This document shows positions 8,296-14,957 of a DNA stretch of 64,000 bases, piece after piece. The DNA is from Dysosmobacter sp. (lineage in GTDB: Bacteria > Bacillota > Clostridia > Oscillospirales > Oscillospiraceae). Within the stretch, counting starts at the first letter, position 1; every line of letters starts with the position of its first letter. The position numbers and the translations under genes were made by a program. The stretch lies in assembly GCA_026169195.1 (NCBI GenBank), contig JAPFEH010000051.1, forward strand, positions 1 to 64,000, in the 5' to 3' direction. The notes below the pieces were generated by a model that saw nothing but the letters and a program-made list of their open reading frames with translations, ran no database searches and was not told the origin of the DNA.

Positions 8296-9687
8296 ATGTT
8301 GACCTATGCCATGGAGGACCGCGGGGATCTGCCCCTGTATGAATATCTCTACCGGTGTGTGCGGGAGGACATTTTGACCGGCATCCTGCCTTCCGGAGAG
8401 CGTCTGCCCTCCAAGCGGGCTTTGGCGGAGCATCTGCGGGTCTCCGTCATCACGGTGGAAAATGCCTACCGCCAGCTGGAAGCCGAAGGGTACGTTTATA
8501 CGCTCCCCAAGCGGGGATTTTTCGTCAGTCCGGTGGAGCGGGTGCCGCCGGCTGCCGCGGCGCCCGGTATTCCGCCCGAACCGGAGTCCCCGCGCTGGCG
8601 GCTGGATCTGAGCCGCAGTCAGGCCGACGCCTCCTGCTTTCCCGTAGCCGCTTGGGCGCGCCTGACCCGTCAGGTTCTTTCAGACGGTGCATTTCTGGCC
8701 CCCGCCCCCCATCAGGGGCTGCTGGAGCTGCGGCGCGCCATTGCCGATGACCTTCGCGCCTTTCGGGGCATGGCGGTATTTCCCGAGCAGATCGTCATCG
8801 GCGCCGGCGCCGAATATCTGTACCTGCTGCTGGCGCAGCTGCTCAGTCCGGGCGGCTCCGTGGTCTTTGCCGCGGAGGACCCGGGGTATCCCAAAATCTG
8901 TCAGGTTTATCGGGCCTGCGGCGTGTCCTGCCTTCCCGTCCCGCTGGACAGTCAGGGGATGGATCCGGACGCCCTGTCCGCCTCCGGCGCCTCTGTGGCA
9001 CACATCTCCCCCGCCCACCATTATCCCACCGGAATCGTGACGCCCATCGGCAGGCGGCAGGCGCTGCTGCGCTGGGCGGAAGCCTGCGGCGGCACGATCA
9101 TCGAAGATGATTACGACAGCGAATTCCGCTTTACAGGCCGTCCCATCCCCACCCTTCAAAGCATTGACAGCAGCGGCAGGGTCATTTATATGAACACCTT
9201 CTCGCAGACCATCTCTCCCTCCATGCGCGTGGGGTTTATGGTGCTTCCTCCCCGCCTGCTGGAGCGGTACCGGCGGGAACTGGATTTTTATTCCTGCACC
9301 GTTCCCGTTCTGGACCAGCACATTCTGGCCCGTTTTCTCTCCGGCGGGCACTATGAACAGCACCTTTCCCGTATGCGCAAGGAATACCGTTCCCGGCGGG
9401 ACGCCGTCATCGAAGCGTTCCGGAACAGCCGTTTTGCCCATCAGGTCACGTTTTCTGAGCAGGCTGCCGGATTGCACTTTCTGCTGCGGCTGGACACGGA
9501 GCAAAGCGATCAGACGCTCCGCCGGAAAGCGGAGCGTCTGGGGGTAAAGCTGGCGTTCCTGTCAGAATATGCGGCAGCGCCGCTGCCGGAATATGACCAC
9601 ACGCTGGTCATCAACTACGGCGGTCTGGCGCCCGACCGCCTTCAGGAAGCCGTCTCACTGCTGGAGGACGTATTTGCGGAAGCGTAA
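8296..9687 (+). CDS. MocR/PdxR-family regulator with aminotransferase-like domain
   Basis: This 463-residue protein has a GntR-type winged helix (residues 14-76: SGERLPSKRALAEHLRVSVITVENAYRQLEAEG) joined to a fold-type I aminotransferase domain. Such proteins sense pyridoxal phosphate and usually activate B6 synthesis or uptake genes; the divergent ECF S component is the likely target. The cofactor ring-binding EDDYDSEF (270-277) and Arg311 are kept. The position of the Schiff-base lysine in TFSK is glutamine (Gln304, codon CAG at 9205-9207), which would prevent an internal aldimine. The start follows GGGAGGGG. Confidence 0.9.
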   Translation: MLTYAMEDRGDLPLYEYLYRCVREDILTGILPSGERLPSKRALAEHLRVSVITVENAYRQLEAEGYVYTLPKRGFFVSPVERVPPAAAAPGIPPEPESPRWRLDLSRSQADASCFPVAAWARLTRQVLSDGAFLAPAPHQGLLELRRAIADDLRAFRGMAVFPEQIVIGAGAEYLYLLLAQLLSPGGSVVFAAEDPGYPKICQVYRACGVSCLPVPLDSQGMDPDALSASGASVAHISPAHHYPTGIVTPIGRRQALLRWAEACGGTIIEDDYDSEFRFTGRPIPTLQSIDSSGRVIYMNTFSQTISPSMRVGFMVLPPRLLERYRRELDFYSCTVPVLDQHILARFLSGGHYEQHLSRMRKEYRSRRDAVIEAFRNSRFAHQVTFSEQAAGLHFLLRLDTEQSDQTLRRKAERLGVKLAFLSEYAAAPLPEYDHTLVINYGGLAPDRLQEAVSLLEDVFAEA

Positions 9688-9720
9688 GGCTTCCGCACGG
9701 TTCCCATCACGCCCGACGCC

Positions 9721-9795
9721 GGCGGAATGCACTTCCGCCGAGCATTTCGATCTTCCAAGGGTGGAGGCAGCCTTGAGCCGCCGGAACCCAAAAAG
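9721..9795. repeat. structured repeat, copy A
   Basis: About 75 bp made of a hairpin (GGCGGAA/TTCCGCC), GAGCATTT, CCAAGGGTGGAGG, a second short stem, and GGAACCCAAAAAG. Copy B at 9888-9961 has the same order, but its first stem has different bases that still pair. Confidence 0.6.
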
Positions 9796-9887
9796 TATAG
9801 CTGCCGGACAAGACCGGGTCCCCGCACAGCGGGGCGGCGCGTTTGCGTCGTACAAGCGTTTTGGCCGAAGGCCAAAACCTTGGCGCA

Positions 9888-9961
9888 GGGGCAATTCATT
9901 TGCCCCGAGCATTTGAAATATCCAAGGGTGGAGGTCGCCCCAGCGACCGGAACCCAAAAAG
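9888..9961. repeat. structured repeat, copy B
   Basis: This is the second copy of the element at 9721-9795. The first stem is GGGGCAA/TTTGCCCC and the second stem is GGTCGC/GCGACC. The single-stranded blocks GAGCATTT, CCAAGGGTGGAGG and GGAACCCAAAAAG are identical to copy A. Confidence 0.6.
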
Positions 9962-9993
9962 AAACACCAGCCTGTTGGCTGGTGTTTCTTTTT
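9962..9993. terminator. bidirectional terminator next to attL (original tRNA operon terminator)
   Basis: An 11-bp stem AAACACCAGCC/GGCTGGTGTTT with a TGTT loop is flanked by CTTTTT on the plus strand and TTTTT on the minus strand. Before integration of the element it would have stood directly after the tRNA-Cys 3' end. Confidence 0.85.
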
Positions 9994-10015
9994 GGAGGTG
10001 ACACCCGGATTTGAA
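9993..10015. repeat. attL, 23-bp copy of the tRNA-Cys 3' end
   Basis: TGGAGGTGACACCCGGATTT plus GAA is identical to 21201-21223, the 3' terminus of tRNA-Cys including the CCA complement. Bases on both sides of the 23 bp differ between the two copies. Confidence 0.92.
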
Positions 10016-10117
10016 TTGAAGCATGCGTGCAAAATGCTGTAAAAAGCAATTAACAAAAGTCTTTGTTTTCAATGCTTTGTGGGTTTCACTGTAAAATGCC
10101 GTAAAACGTTGAAAAAT

Positions 10118-10131
10118 CTGTAAGGGGTAAA
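10118..10131. repeat. arm-type direct repeat near attL
   Basis: CTGTAAGGGGTAAA also occurs at 21117-21130 near attR in the same orientation. Looser TGTAAAA copies lie at 10090-10106. These are likely integrase arm-binding sites. Confidence 0.6.
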
Positions 10132-10142
10132 AGTTGGGGTAT

Positions 10143-10565
10143 TTAATTAGCACAAGATGCAGATTTCTCCTCACCTTTTTTTACGGCATCCTCGACCATT
10201 TGCGCAATATTCATCGCTGGCAATACAACAGGTTCTACTTCTGGCTGCGCAGTTAACAGAGAAATTTGACTTCTGATATAAGGAAAGACAATCGCAACTG
10301 CATTTTGCTGAATAATGGTCTTGCGATCCTCAACATGATCCTCTAAACGAAAGTAGCCTGATGCTCTTACCACAAAGGTATATTCATCTTCCTTTGTTCC
10401 AATTACACGAATGCTAGCAACAAATTCTCCATTTTCGCGTTCTTCAAAATTGAAGCCAAATTCGACGCTTAAATCGTTTTCGCTCCTAAAGTTAACACGG
10501 TTAAACGCTATTTCATCAAACACTAAATGATCTAGCTTTAATACGCAGTTATTCTCTGCATTCAT
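10143..10565 (-). CDS. SecB-like chaperone (toxin-antitoxin-chaperone type)
   Basis: This 140-residue protein resembles the SecB export-chaperone family. It has the beta-strand N-terminal half (LKLDHLVFDEIAFNR ... VEFGFNFEE). The diagnostic C-terminal block is QNAVAIVFPYIRSQISLLTAQPEVEPVVLPAMNI, matching the SecB FPYaR..I..L......P.L.LP.VN pattern. Gram-positive bacteria lack a housekeeping SecB, and such solitary homologues are typically dedicated chaperones of an antitoxin. It is third in a three-gene minus-strand unit behind a TacT-like GNAT and an unknown protein. AGGAG lies 7 nt before the ATG. Base composition is clearly more AT-rich than the host. Confidence 0.8.
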   Translation of the reverse strand: MNAENNCVLKLDHLVFDEIAFNRVNFRSENDLSVEFGFNFEERENGEFVASIRVIGTKEDEYTFVVRASGYFRLEDHVEDRKTIIQQNAVAIVFPYIRSQISLLTAQPEVEPVVLPAMNIAQMVEDAVKKGEEKSASCAN

Positions 10566-10594
10566 AGCAAAACTCCTAACGTTGTCTGATTATA

Positions 10595-10978
10595 TTATGC
10601 GGCTCTAACTCTTTCATCCGGCCCAAGAGGATAATCAGAATGAACTTTTCTGCTATCAACTATACTTTTCGATTTTAACAAGGCTGACTGAACTTCTGCT
10701 GAATTTAGGAGAAAAGCCTTAACGTCTAATGAGATCGAACAAAGGAATTCCTTTGCCGGACTGTATACGTCCTTTGGACTTAGCAGCGAAGAAATATCAA
10801 TATCTGGTATATCTTCCACTAAATCCGTCCCGTCCACGCGGCAAGATAGTTCTTCCCTAATTCTCATGAAAAAAGAATCTCTACGCTCTAGAGATTTAAT
10901 ATCGGGACGCATCGCCTTTTCAAAAAAAGTCTGCGCTTCACCATGCTTTAACAAAATTCTGCATCCATACACACCCAT
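10595..10978 (-). CDS. uncharacterised protein, candidate antitoxin of the GNAT/SecB unit
   Basis: I do not recognise this 127-residue protein. It is charged, with a hydrophobic start (MGVYGCRILLKHGEAQTFFEK), a mixed helical middle, and a polar C-terminal tail (SIVDSRKVHSDYPLGPDERVRAA) that looks disordered. In toxin-antitoxin-chaperone modules the antitoxin sits between toxin and chaperone and has an unstable C-terminal chaperone-addiction segment. Position and tail fit that role, but no DNA-binding motif is evident. It starts at the ATG at 10978, 12 nt after the GNAT stop, with GAGGTG 6 nt upstream. A GTG three codons earlier is the alternative. Confidence 0.6.
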   Translation of the reverse strand: MGVYGCRILLKHGEAQTFFEKAMRPDIKSLERRDSFFMRIREELSCRVDGTDLVEDIPDIDISSLLSPKDVYSPAKEFLCSISLDVKAFLLNSAEVQSALLKSKSIVDSRKVHSDYPLGPDERVRAA

Positions 10979-10990
10979 ATAATTCACCTC

Positions 10991-11509
10991 TTAAACCTGC
11001 GAATTGACATATCTTTCTGCCACAGCCTTATCAATAAAATCAATTCGCATAGGAATTGTGCCAAGATATCTCAAGTCTTCCCTTTTAGGGTATTCTTCAA
11101 ACCCTGCATCTAAATACCACTGTTGCTTATCATCAAGCGCATCAATAACCAAAAATCTGATTGGCAAGTTCCTTGAAAGTTTTTCCGCATCAGACATAAG
11201 CCTAGTCAATACGCGCTTGCCTATCCCCATCTGCTGTACGCGGGTATCAATCGCAATATACGATATTTCAAATGCAATATATTCTTGGTCCGTCACATAG
11301 TATTCTTCATTTTCATCACAAAGCCACACAAGCCTGATCATGCAATTTCCAACTAGATGTCCATCAACCAAGATATTATATGCTAAACCTTGCTTGCACA
11401 GCGTTTTGCTATACGCATCCTTAATTCGATCATCAATACTCCGAATGCCGCACGATATAGAATTAGGAGGAATATCCTCTGTCATAACAGTAAGTCGTAA
11501 TTCTGACAT
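10991..11509 (-). CDS. GNAT acetyltransferase, TacT-like toxin candidate
   Basis: This 172-residue GNAT-fold protein has an acetyl-CoA pyrophosphate loop at residues 92-98 (QQMGIGK). It then has LSRNLPIRFLVIDALDD and WYLDAGFEEYP (Tyr132), closely matching the layout of TacT toxins that acetylate aminoacyl-tRNA. It is the first gene of a unit with an unknown protein and a SecB-like chaperone, 12 nt from its neighbour. The ribosome-binding site is weak (GAGG about 15 nt upstream). It could instead be an ordinary small-molecule acetyltransferase; the genetic context favours a toxin. Confidence 0.75.
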   Translation of the reverse strand: MSELRLTVMTEDIPPNSISCGIRSIDDRIKDAYSKTLCKQGLAYNILVDGHLVGNCMIRLVWLCDENEEYYVTDQEYIAFEISYIAIDTRVQQMGIGKRVLTRLMSDAEKLSRNLPIRFLVIDALDDKQQWYLDAGFEEYPKREDLRYLGTIPMRIDFIDKAVAERYVNSQV

Positions 11510-11792
11510 TTATTTTATCACAGCCTCGAAAACGAGAATTTGCTTGATCCGTTTAGTAATCGTACATCATTTTTTTGAGATTTTCAATAGATACTGCTGA
11601 TTTTATAACTACGATATAATCTTTTTGTCAATAGTTTCTCTTAATGGTTTCTGAATCTTTAAGCGATTTCTATTTGATCCTTAAATAATGTATTTATACG
11701 TTTAGAAAAATATATTTAGTAATACTGCACCTTCCTCCCACTAATATCCAATAAAATTGCACGTCTATGTGCAACTCATCTCAATAAAATTT
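11510..11792 (-). other. AT-rich upstream region of the GNAT/SecB-like unit
   Basis: No gene is supported here. The minus strand carries a promoter, TTGACA (11626-11631), 18-nt spacer, TATAAA (11602-11607), leaving a leader of about 85 nt before the GNAT start. The rest is AT-rich sequence with no clear repeat. Confidence 0.6.
11602..11631 (-). promoter_or_regulatory. promoter of the GNAT/unknown/SecB-like unit
   Basis: Consensus -35 TTGACA and -10 TATAAA with an 18-nt spacer on the minus strand. Confidence 0.65.
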
Positions 11793-11814
11793 GCCGGGGA
11801 TGTTACTCCCCGGC
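11783..11814 (-). terminator. terminator of the small-gene operon
   Basis: Stem GCCGGGGA/TCCCCGGC (11793-11800 with 11807-11814) is followed on the minus strand by AAATTTTATT. It lies 8 nt after the stop of the last small gene. The RelE operon terminator at 13816 has the same stem. Confidence 0.75.
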
Positions 11815-11821
11815 CTTCTGT

Positions 11822-11986
11822 TTATTGCTCATTTCCAAGCTCCATCAGAAGCTTTACGGCCTCCAGTCGCTCCCCCGGTGTAGCCTGTAGGTTATCTCTG
11901 ATCTGCCGGAGGGCTGCGGCTTGGCACCTCTTCTCCTGCTCGCGCAAACGCGTCCGCAAATCTTGACGGCGTTCCTCCTTATTCAT
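11822..11986 (-). CDS. small hypothetical protein
   Basis: This 54-residue, highly charged helical protein (MNKEERRQDLRTRLREQEKRC ... EAVKLLMELGNEQ) is not recognised. The ATG at 11986 follows AGGAGG by 9 nt and overlaps the upstream gene by 8 bp. The upstream in-frame extension lacks a ribosome-binding site. It is the last gene of the satellite's small-gene operon. Confidence 0.6.
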   Translation of the reverse strand: MNKEERRQDLRTRLREQEKRCQAAALRQIRDNLQATPGERLEAVKLLMELGNEQ

Positions 11987-12293
11987 GCTGTGCAGCCTCC
12001 TTTCCTTGCTGGTATGCGTCTTTTGTCCATGTGAGCATAAATGCAGCATAGCGCACAAGAAACGGGTTTTCCTCAAATTCTTCAAGCATATTGTTCTCCC
12101 GAAGTGTATCAACGATGCTCTCCGCACTTTCTGCCCACGGCATTTTTTCTCCGGCTTTTCCGCAATCAAAACATTCATTCAGAATTTCTACGGACATTTC
12201 TAGTATCTTTCGCTCCGGCTCATTTGCTGGCCGACCGGCTCCGGCCTCCTGCTCGGCGATGAATGCCTCGGCGGTTGTTGGAAATGTAATCAT
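11979..12293 (-). CDS. hypothetical protein of the satellite
   Basis: This 104-residue acidic protein (MITFPTTAEAFIAEQEAGAGRPANEPERKI...) is not recognised. Its start at 12293 overlaps the upstream stop (ATGA) and has GGAGGCGG upstream. The overlaps on both sides show it is a true member of the operon. Confidence 0.65.
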   Translation of the reverse strand: MITFPTTAEAFIAEQEAGAGRPANEPERKILEMSVEILNECFDCGKAGEKMPWAESAESIVDTLRENNMLEEFEENPFLVRYAAFMLTWTKDAYQQGKEAAQHE

Positions 12294-12511
12294 ACAGCCG
12301 CCTCCACCTTCTCCAGAAGGTCCTGTATAGAACAAAGCACAAGGTTAAGCGCAGGCGTATACACATCTTCCATTCTCGTATAAAAGCTCGCTTCATAGCC
12401 CTTTGAGTTCTTATGCTCCTGTTCCATATCCTCTAGGATCATACCAAAGGTTGCAAAGATCAGTTTAAGCAAAAAGCGTGCGCCGTCCATATCAATCGTT
12501 CTTACTTCCAT
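12290..12511 (-). CDS. small hypothetical protein
   Basis: This 73-residue protein (MEVRTIDMDGARFLLKLIFATFG...) is mostly helical and not recognised. It is coupled by ATGA overlap to the next gene. Confidence 0.55.
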   Translation of the reverse strand: MEVRTIDMDGARFLLKLIFATFGMILEDMEQEHKNSKGYEASFYTRMEDVYTPALNLVLCSIQDLLEKVEAAV

Positions 12512-12589
12512 CGTCTATCCTCTTTCTATTGTTTTCTGGAGGGGGCCATGATAAACTATCATCATAGCCCCGCTCTGGGGTTACAGGCT

Positions 12590-12626
12590 CCTATATCCGC
12601 TGATTGGTCGTCGGTTCGGATATAGG
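12590..12626. repeat. inverted repeat between small genes
   Basis: CCTATATCCG (12590-12599) and CGGATATAGG (12617-12626) form a 10-bp stem with a 17-nt loop. It has no T tract on the minus strand, so it may be an attenuator or a binding site rather than a terminator. Confidence 0.4.
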
Positions 12627-12634
12627 GGCTTTCC

Positions 12635-12910
12635 TCATGCCACACAAAAACGGCGACTGGTGCTGATTTTGGTGAACTGCTGGGCCAGATCAGGCAGCGC
12701 CTTTTTCAGTGCGGCGGTGTCGAGGCGGGAGGAAGTCACCGCCTTATAGGTCACTTTCCAGTCTGTCCCGTTGATGGCGTCAACACCCTCGGCGTCCATG
12801 TGGGCTTTGATGCTGTCTTGGATGCTGTCGATCTCGGCAGTCAGCTCCTCGGCCATACGGCGCAGCTCCCGCAACTCCTTGATCTTTCCGTCCATTTCGT
12901 TGATACTCAT
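12635..12910 (-). CDS. phage-type small protein, YqaJ-accessory-like
   Basis: This 91-residue protein starts with a helical coiled region (DGKIKELRELRRMAEELTAEID). It ends with GTDWKVTYKAVTSSRLDTAALKKALPDLAQQFTKISTSRRFCVA. That ending is a recurrent tail in clostridial phage and island proteins, often next to or fused with YqaJ-type recombinases. Its function is unknown. AAGGAGG precedes the ATG. It is the first gene of the leftward small-gene operon. Confidence 0.65.
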   Translation of the reverse strand: MSINEMDGKIKELRELRRMAEELTAEIDSIQDSIKAHMDAEGVDAINGTDWKVTYKAVTSSRLDTAALKKALPDLAQQFTKISTSRRFCVA

Positions 12911-13021
12911 TGAGATGCCTCCTTGTTATTTTGCGGAGCGCGGCGGCTGTAGTAGGCACCATTCGGAACGTCACCGACCTTTGTCATGACCAGTCCCGCC
13001 GCTCTCTATGGTCTTATTATA

Positions 13022-13104
13022 GTATATAGCAGGCATATATTCAATAGACAGAACAGCCAAATATATAGCAAGCATACTGTATATATTGTATATAGCAATC
13101 ATAT
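13022..13104. promoter_or_regulatory. triple-repeat operator of the toxin-antitoxin operon
   Basis: Three near-identical 17-bp units, each containing TATATAGCA and a trailing CATA, occur at 13022-13038, 13061-13077 and 13088-13104. TATAAT boxes at 13102-13107 and 13116-13121 abut the last unit. They are likely operators of the RHH protein or the toxin-antitoxin complex. Confidence 0.6.
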
Positions 13105-13144
13105 AATATATATGGTATAATTCAGATAAGGAAAGGAGGCCAAC

Positions 13145-13348
13145 ATGGGCGATAAATACACGGACGCACAGAAAAAAGCGTCTATCAAGTATCTGAAAGA
13201 AAAAACCGACAGCATACAAATTCGGACGCAAAAGGGGACTAAGGATCGGTGGAAAGATGCCGCTGCCGTGCGCGGAAAATCCCTTAACCAGTTCATTGTT
13301 GATACGATGGAAAATGAAATTTCTGAAGGAGGTGCCAATATTGTCTAA
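13145..13348 (+). CDS. ribbon-helix-helix DNA-binding protein
   Basis: This 67-residue basic protein has an Arc/MetJ-type pattern: a beta strand TDSIQIRTQKGTKDR followed by KDAAAVRGKSLNQFIVDTMENE. It probably represses its own operon through the three upstream repeats. AAGGAGG lies just before the ATG, and its stop overlaps the following gene. Confidence 0.75.
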   Translation: MGDKYTDAQKKASIKYLKEKTDSIQIRTQKGTKDRWKDAAAVRGKSLNQFIVDTMENEISEGGANIV

Positions 13349-13559
13349 CCGTGAAAAATGTATAGCGATCCTTGACAGCTTCACGGAAATACAGCTTGCC
13401 AATATCGCAACGCTGTTACAGGCTGCGAAAGACGCTATTGTAGAGGCCACGGACGACGCTTTTTGCAATGCGCTGTATGAGGATTACAAGTCGGATCCGG
13501 ACAAGGGGCAGGCAGTCAGTCTGGAAGATGCTGCAAAGGCTCTGGGGGTGTCGCTGTGA
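13341..13559 (+). CDS. antitoxin partner of the RelE toxin
   Basis: This 72-residue acidic protein (LSNREKCIAILDSFTEIQLANI ... VSLEDAAKALGVSL) has the size, acidity and C-terminal EDAA..LGV.L pattern of antitoxins paired with RelE-type toxins. It starts at a TTG (13341) preceded by GAAGGAGGTG and overlaps both neighbours. A longer in-frame start has no ribosome-binding site. Confidence 0.7.
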   Translation: MSNREKCIAILDSFTEIQLANIATLLQAAKDAIVEATDDAFCNALYEDYKSDPDKGQAVSLEDAAKALGVSL

Positions 13560-13807
13560 CTTATAGGATCGTCATTGAAAAACCCGCCATGAAGTTCCTG
13601 CAAAAACAACCACAAGCACAGCGGGAGCGGATTTTAAGGGCCATACAGGGTCTCCCAGACAATGGGGATATAAAATCATCCATGAGCGGCCACGAAAACC
13701 TTTACAGGCTTCGCATAGGCTCTTACAGGGTGATTTACACCATAGAGGACGATTTACTCATTGTACGAGTGTTGACCGTTGGCAACCGCGGAGACGTCTA
13801 TAAGTAA
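13556..13807 (+). CDS. RelE/ParE-family toxin
   Basis: This 83-residue protein has the RelE fold sequence: YRIVIEKPAMKFLQKQPQAQRERILRAIQGLP, then LYRLRIGSYRVIYTIEDDLLIVRVLTVGNRGDVYK. The basic R..R.YRV.Y core and terminal GNRGDVYK are those of ribosome-dependent mRNA interferases. It starts at a GTG that overlaps the antitoxin stop. Confidence 0.9.
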   Translation: MTYRIVIEKPAMKFLQKQPQAQRERILRAIQGLPDNGDIKSSMSGHENLYRLRIGSYRVIYTIEDDLLIVRVLTVGNRGDVYK

Positions 13808-13815
13808 AACAAGAG

Positions 13816-13840
13816 GCCGGGGAGTGATCCCCGGCTTTCT
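13816..13840 (+). terminator. terminator of the RelE operon
   Basis: GCCGGGG/CCCCGGC stem, then CTTTCT, 8 nt after the toxin stop. Confidence 0.7.
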
Positions 13841-13946
13841 GCTTGAAAAGATATTTTGGTTGTGAAAAGGACGTAAAAAAGGAGCCTACCGCCATCACAC
13901 CTCACTTAAGAGGATACAATCGACAACGATGTGCTCCATTTAATTA

Positions 13947-14198
13947 TTATATACCACATATCAAAGAAAATACAAGTTCAAGACTATTAGGGAGTAAGCA
14001 CAGAGCGAGGGCTGCCCACAAGGGCAGCCCTCTTGTCTTATCCCTCGTCGGAATCTTCCGCTTTTTTGTCGGAAAATCCTTCAGTAGTTTCATAAACCGT
14101 TCTGTAAAGCCCTGATCTCGCGCATCAAATGTAATGCAGTCCCCACTTTCATTCACTTGGATTCGCTTGACTCCACTTTGCAATGTGATCTTGTCCAT
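13947..14198 (-). pseudogene. phage-type gene with a replaced 3' end
   Basis: The first 42 residues (MDKITLQSGVKRIQVNESGDCITFDARDQGFTERFMKLLKDF) read like a normal phage structural or tail-associated protein start. Beyond that the frame runs through an 11-bp hairpin (14007-14032) and ends in unrelated residues. The gene looks truncated by a deletion or insertion near 14060. Confidence 0.45.
14007..14032. terminator. strong hairpin downstream of the truncated gene
   Basis: GAGGGCTGCCC/GGGCAGCCCTC with an ACAA loop. The plus-strand tail is TTGTCTTA and the minus-strand tail is not T-rich, so the direction is unclear. Confidence 0.45.
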
Positions 14199-14248
14199 GT
14201 TTCTCTCCTTTTGTATCCAAATCTTGGAAATAAGTTGTTTTTAACCAC

Positions 14249-14449
14249 TCAGTTATCGCCTGCAAAAATTTGGATACAGTACTTTTGCACTGCCCAGTCC
14301 TCACCGCCGCTGTGATACCGATGCAGCATCTTTGCGGCGCTGGGGTCTTTGTCTGCCAAATCCTCAAGCTGCCCAATAATCCGGGAATCGTTGGTGCTGA
14401 TAGTCGCCATCTCCCCATCATGGAGCCAGCTAATATTTGTTTCGTTCAC
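14249..14449 (-). CDS. small hypothetical protein
   Basis: This 66-residue protein (MNETNISWLHDGEMATISTNDSRIIGQLEDLADKD...) starts at a GTG with GGGGAG upstream. It resembles short structural or immunity-type phage proteins but no family is assigned. It follows the scaffold-like gene by 13 nt. Confidence 0.55.
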   Translation of the reverse strand: MNETNISWLHDGEMATISTNDSRIIGQLEDLADKDPSAAKMLHRYHSGGEDWAVQKYCIQIFAGDN

Positions 14450-14462
14450 TAGCAGTCTCCCC

Positions 14463-14942
14463 TTACAGCTGGCCTCGCAGCATAGCGTTGATAAGCTGGT
14501 TGCTTGCCCGGGTGTCCTTGCGCTTTTCGGTCAACTGCTTTGCATAATCTTCAATGGCCTTGCCCAGACCGCTTGCGCTGATCTTTCCCGCTGCCAAATC
14601 TCTCCGGGCCTTTTCCGCCGCCTCTGTGTCGATCTCGCGCCGATCCAGATCATCGAGCTGCACCGTGGACCGGATCTCTTTATATGCGCTCTCCTGTTTG
14701 GCCCGCTGCTCCCGCTCCTGTCGTTCACGGTATTCTGCTGCCAGTCTACGGCGGGTGGCCTGATACTCCGGGTTGTTGCGCTCCATATCAGCCTTTACAA
14801 GAGCGTCAAGATATGCGTCCTCGGTCGCATATTTGCTGCGATCCACAAGGTCGAATGCAGAAGGCTGGTCAAATCCAAGCCTCTCCGCAATCTTTGCCCG
14901 GGTGCTCTCGGTGGTTTCAATTTTCATGTCCATTTCTGCCAT
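14463..14942 (-). CDS. phage-type helical protein, possibly scaffold-like
   Basis: This 159-residue, highly charged protein is almost entirely helical (YRERQEREQRAKQESAYKEIRS, KARRDLAAGKISASGLGKAIEDYAKQL). Composition and place in the packaging-type block suggest a scaffold-like or capsid-size role, but no motif proves it. AAAGGAG precedes the ATG. If the element is a satellite, this is a candidate for a protein acting on helper capsids. Confidence 0.45.
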   Translation of the reverse strand: MAEMDMKIETTESTRAKIAERLGFDQPSAFDLVDRSKYATEDAYLDALVKADMERNNPEYQATRRRLAAEYRERQEREQRAKQESAYKEIRSTVQLDDLDRREIDTEAAEKARRDLAAGKISASGLGKAIEDYAKQLTEKRKDTRASNQLINAMLRGQL

Positions 14943-14957
14943 TGTAAAAAACTCCTT

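Noticed and set aside
10143-10565. Housekeeping SecB
   Set aside because: Firmicutes do not have a general SecB export pathway. The gene is on a mobile element next to a TacT-like gene.
13843-14115. Plus-strand 90-codon frame after the RelE operon
   Set aside because: It has no ribosome-binding site, runs through two hairpins, and shows no protein-like composition.
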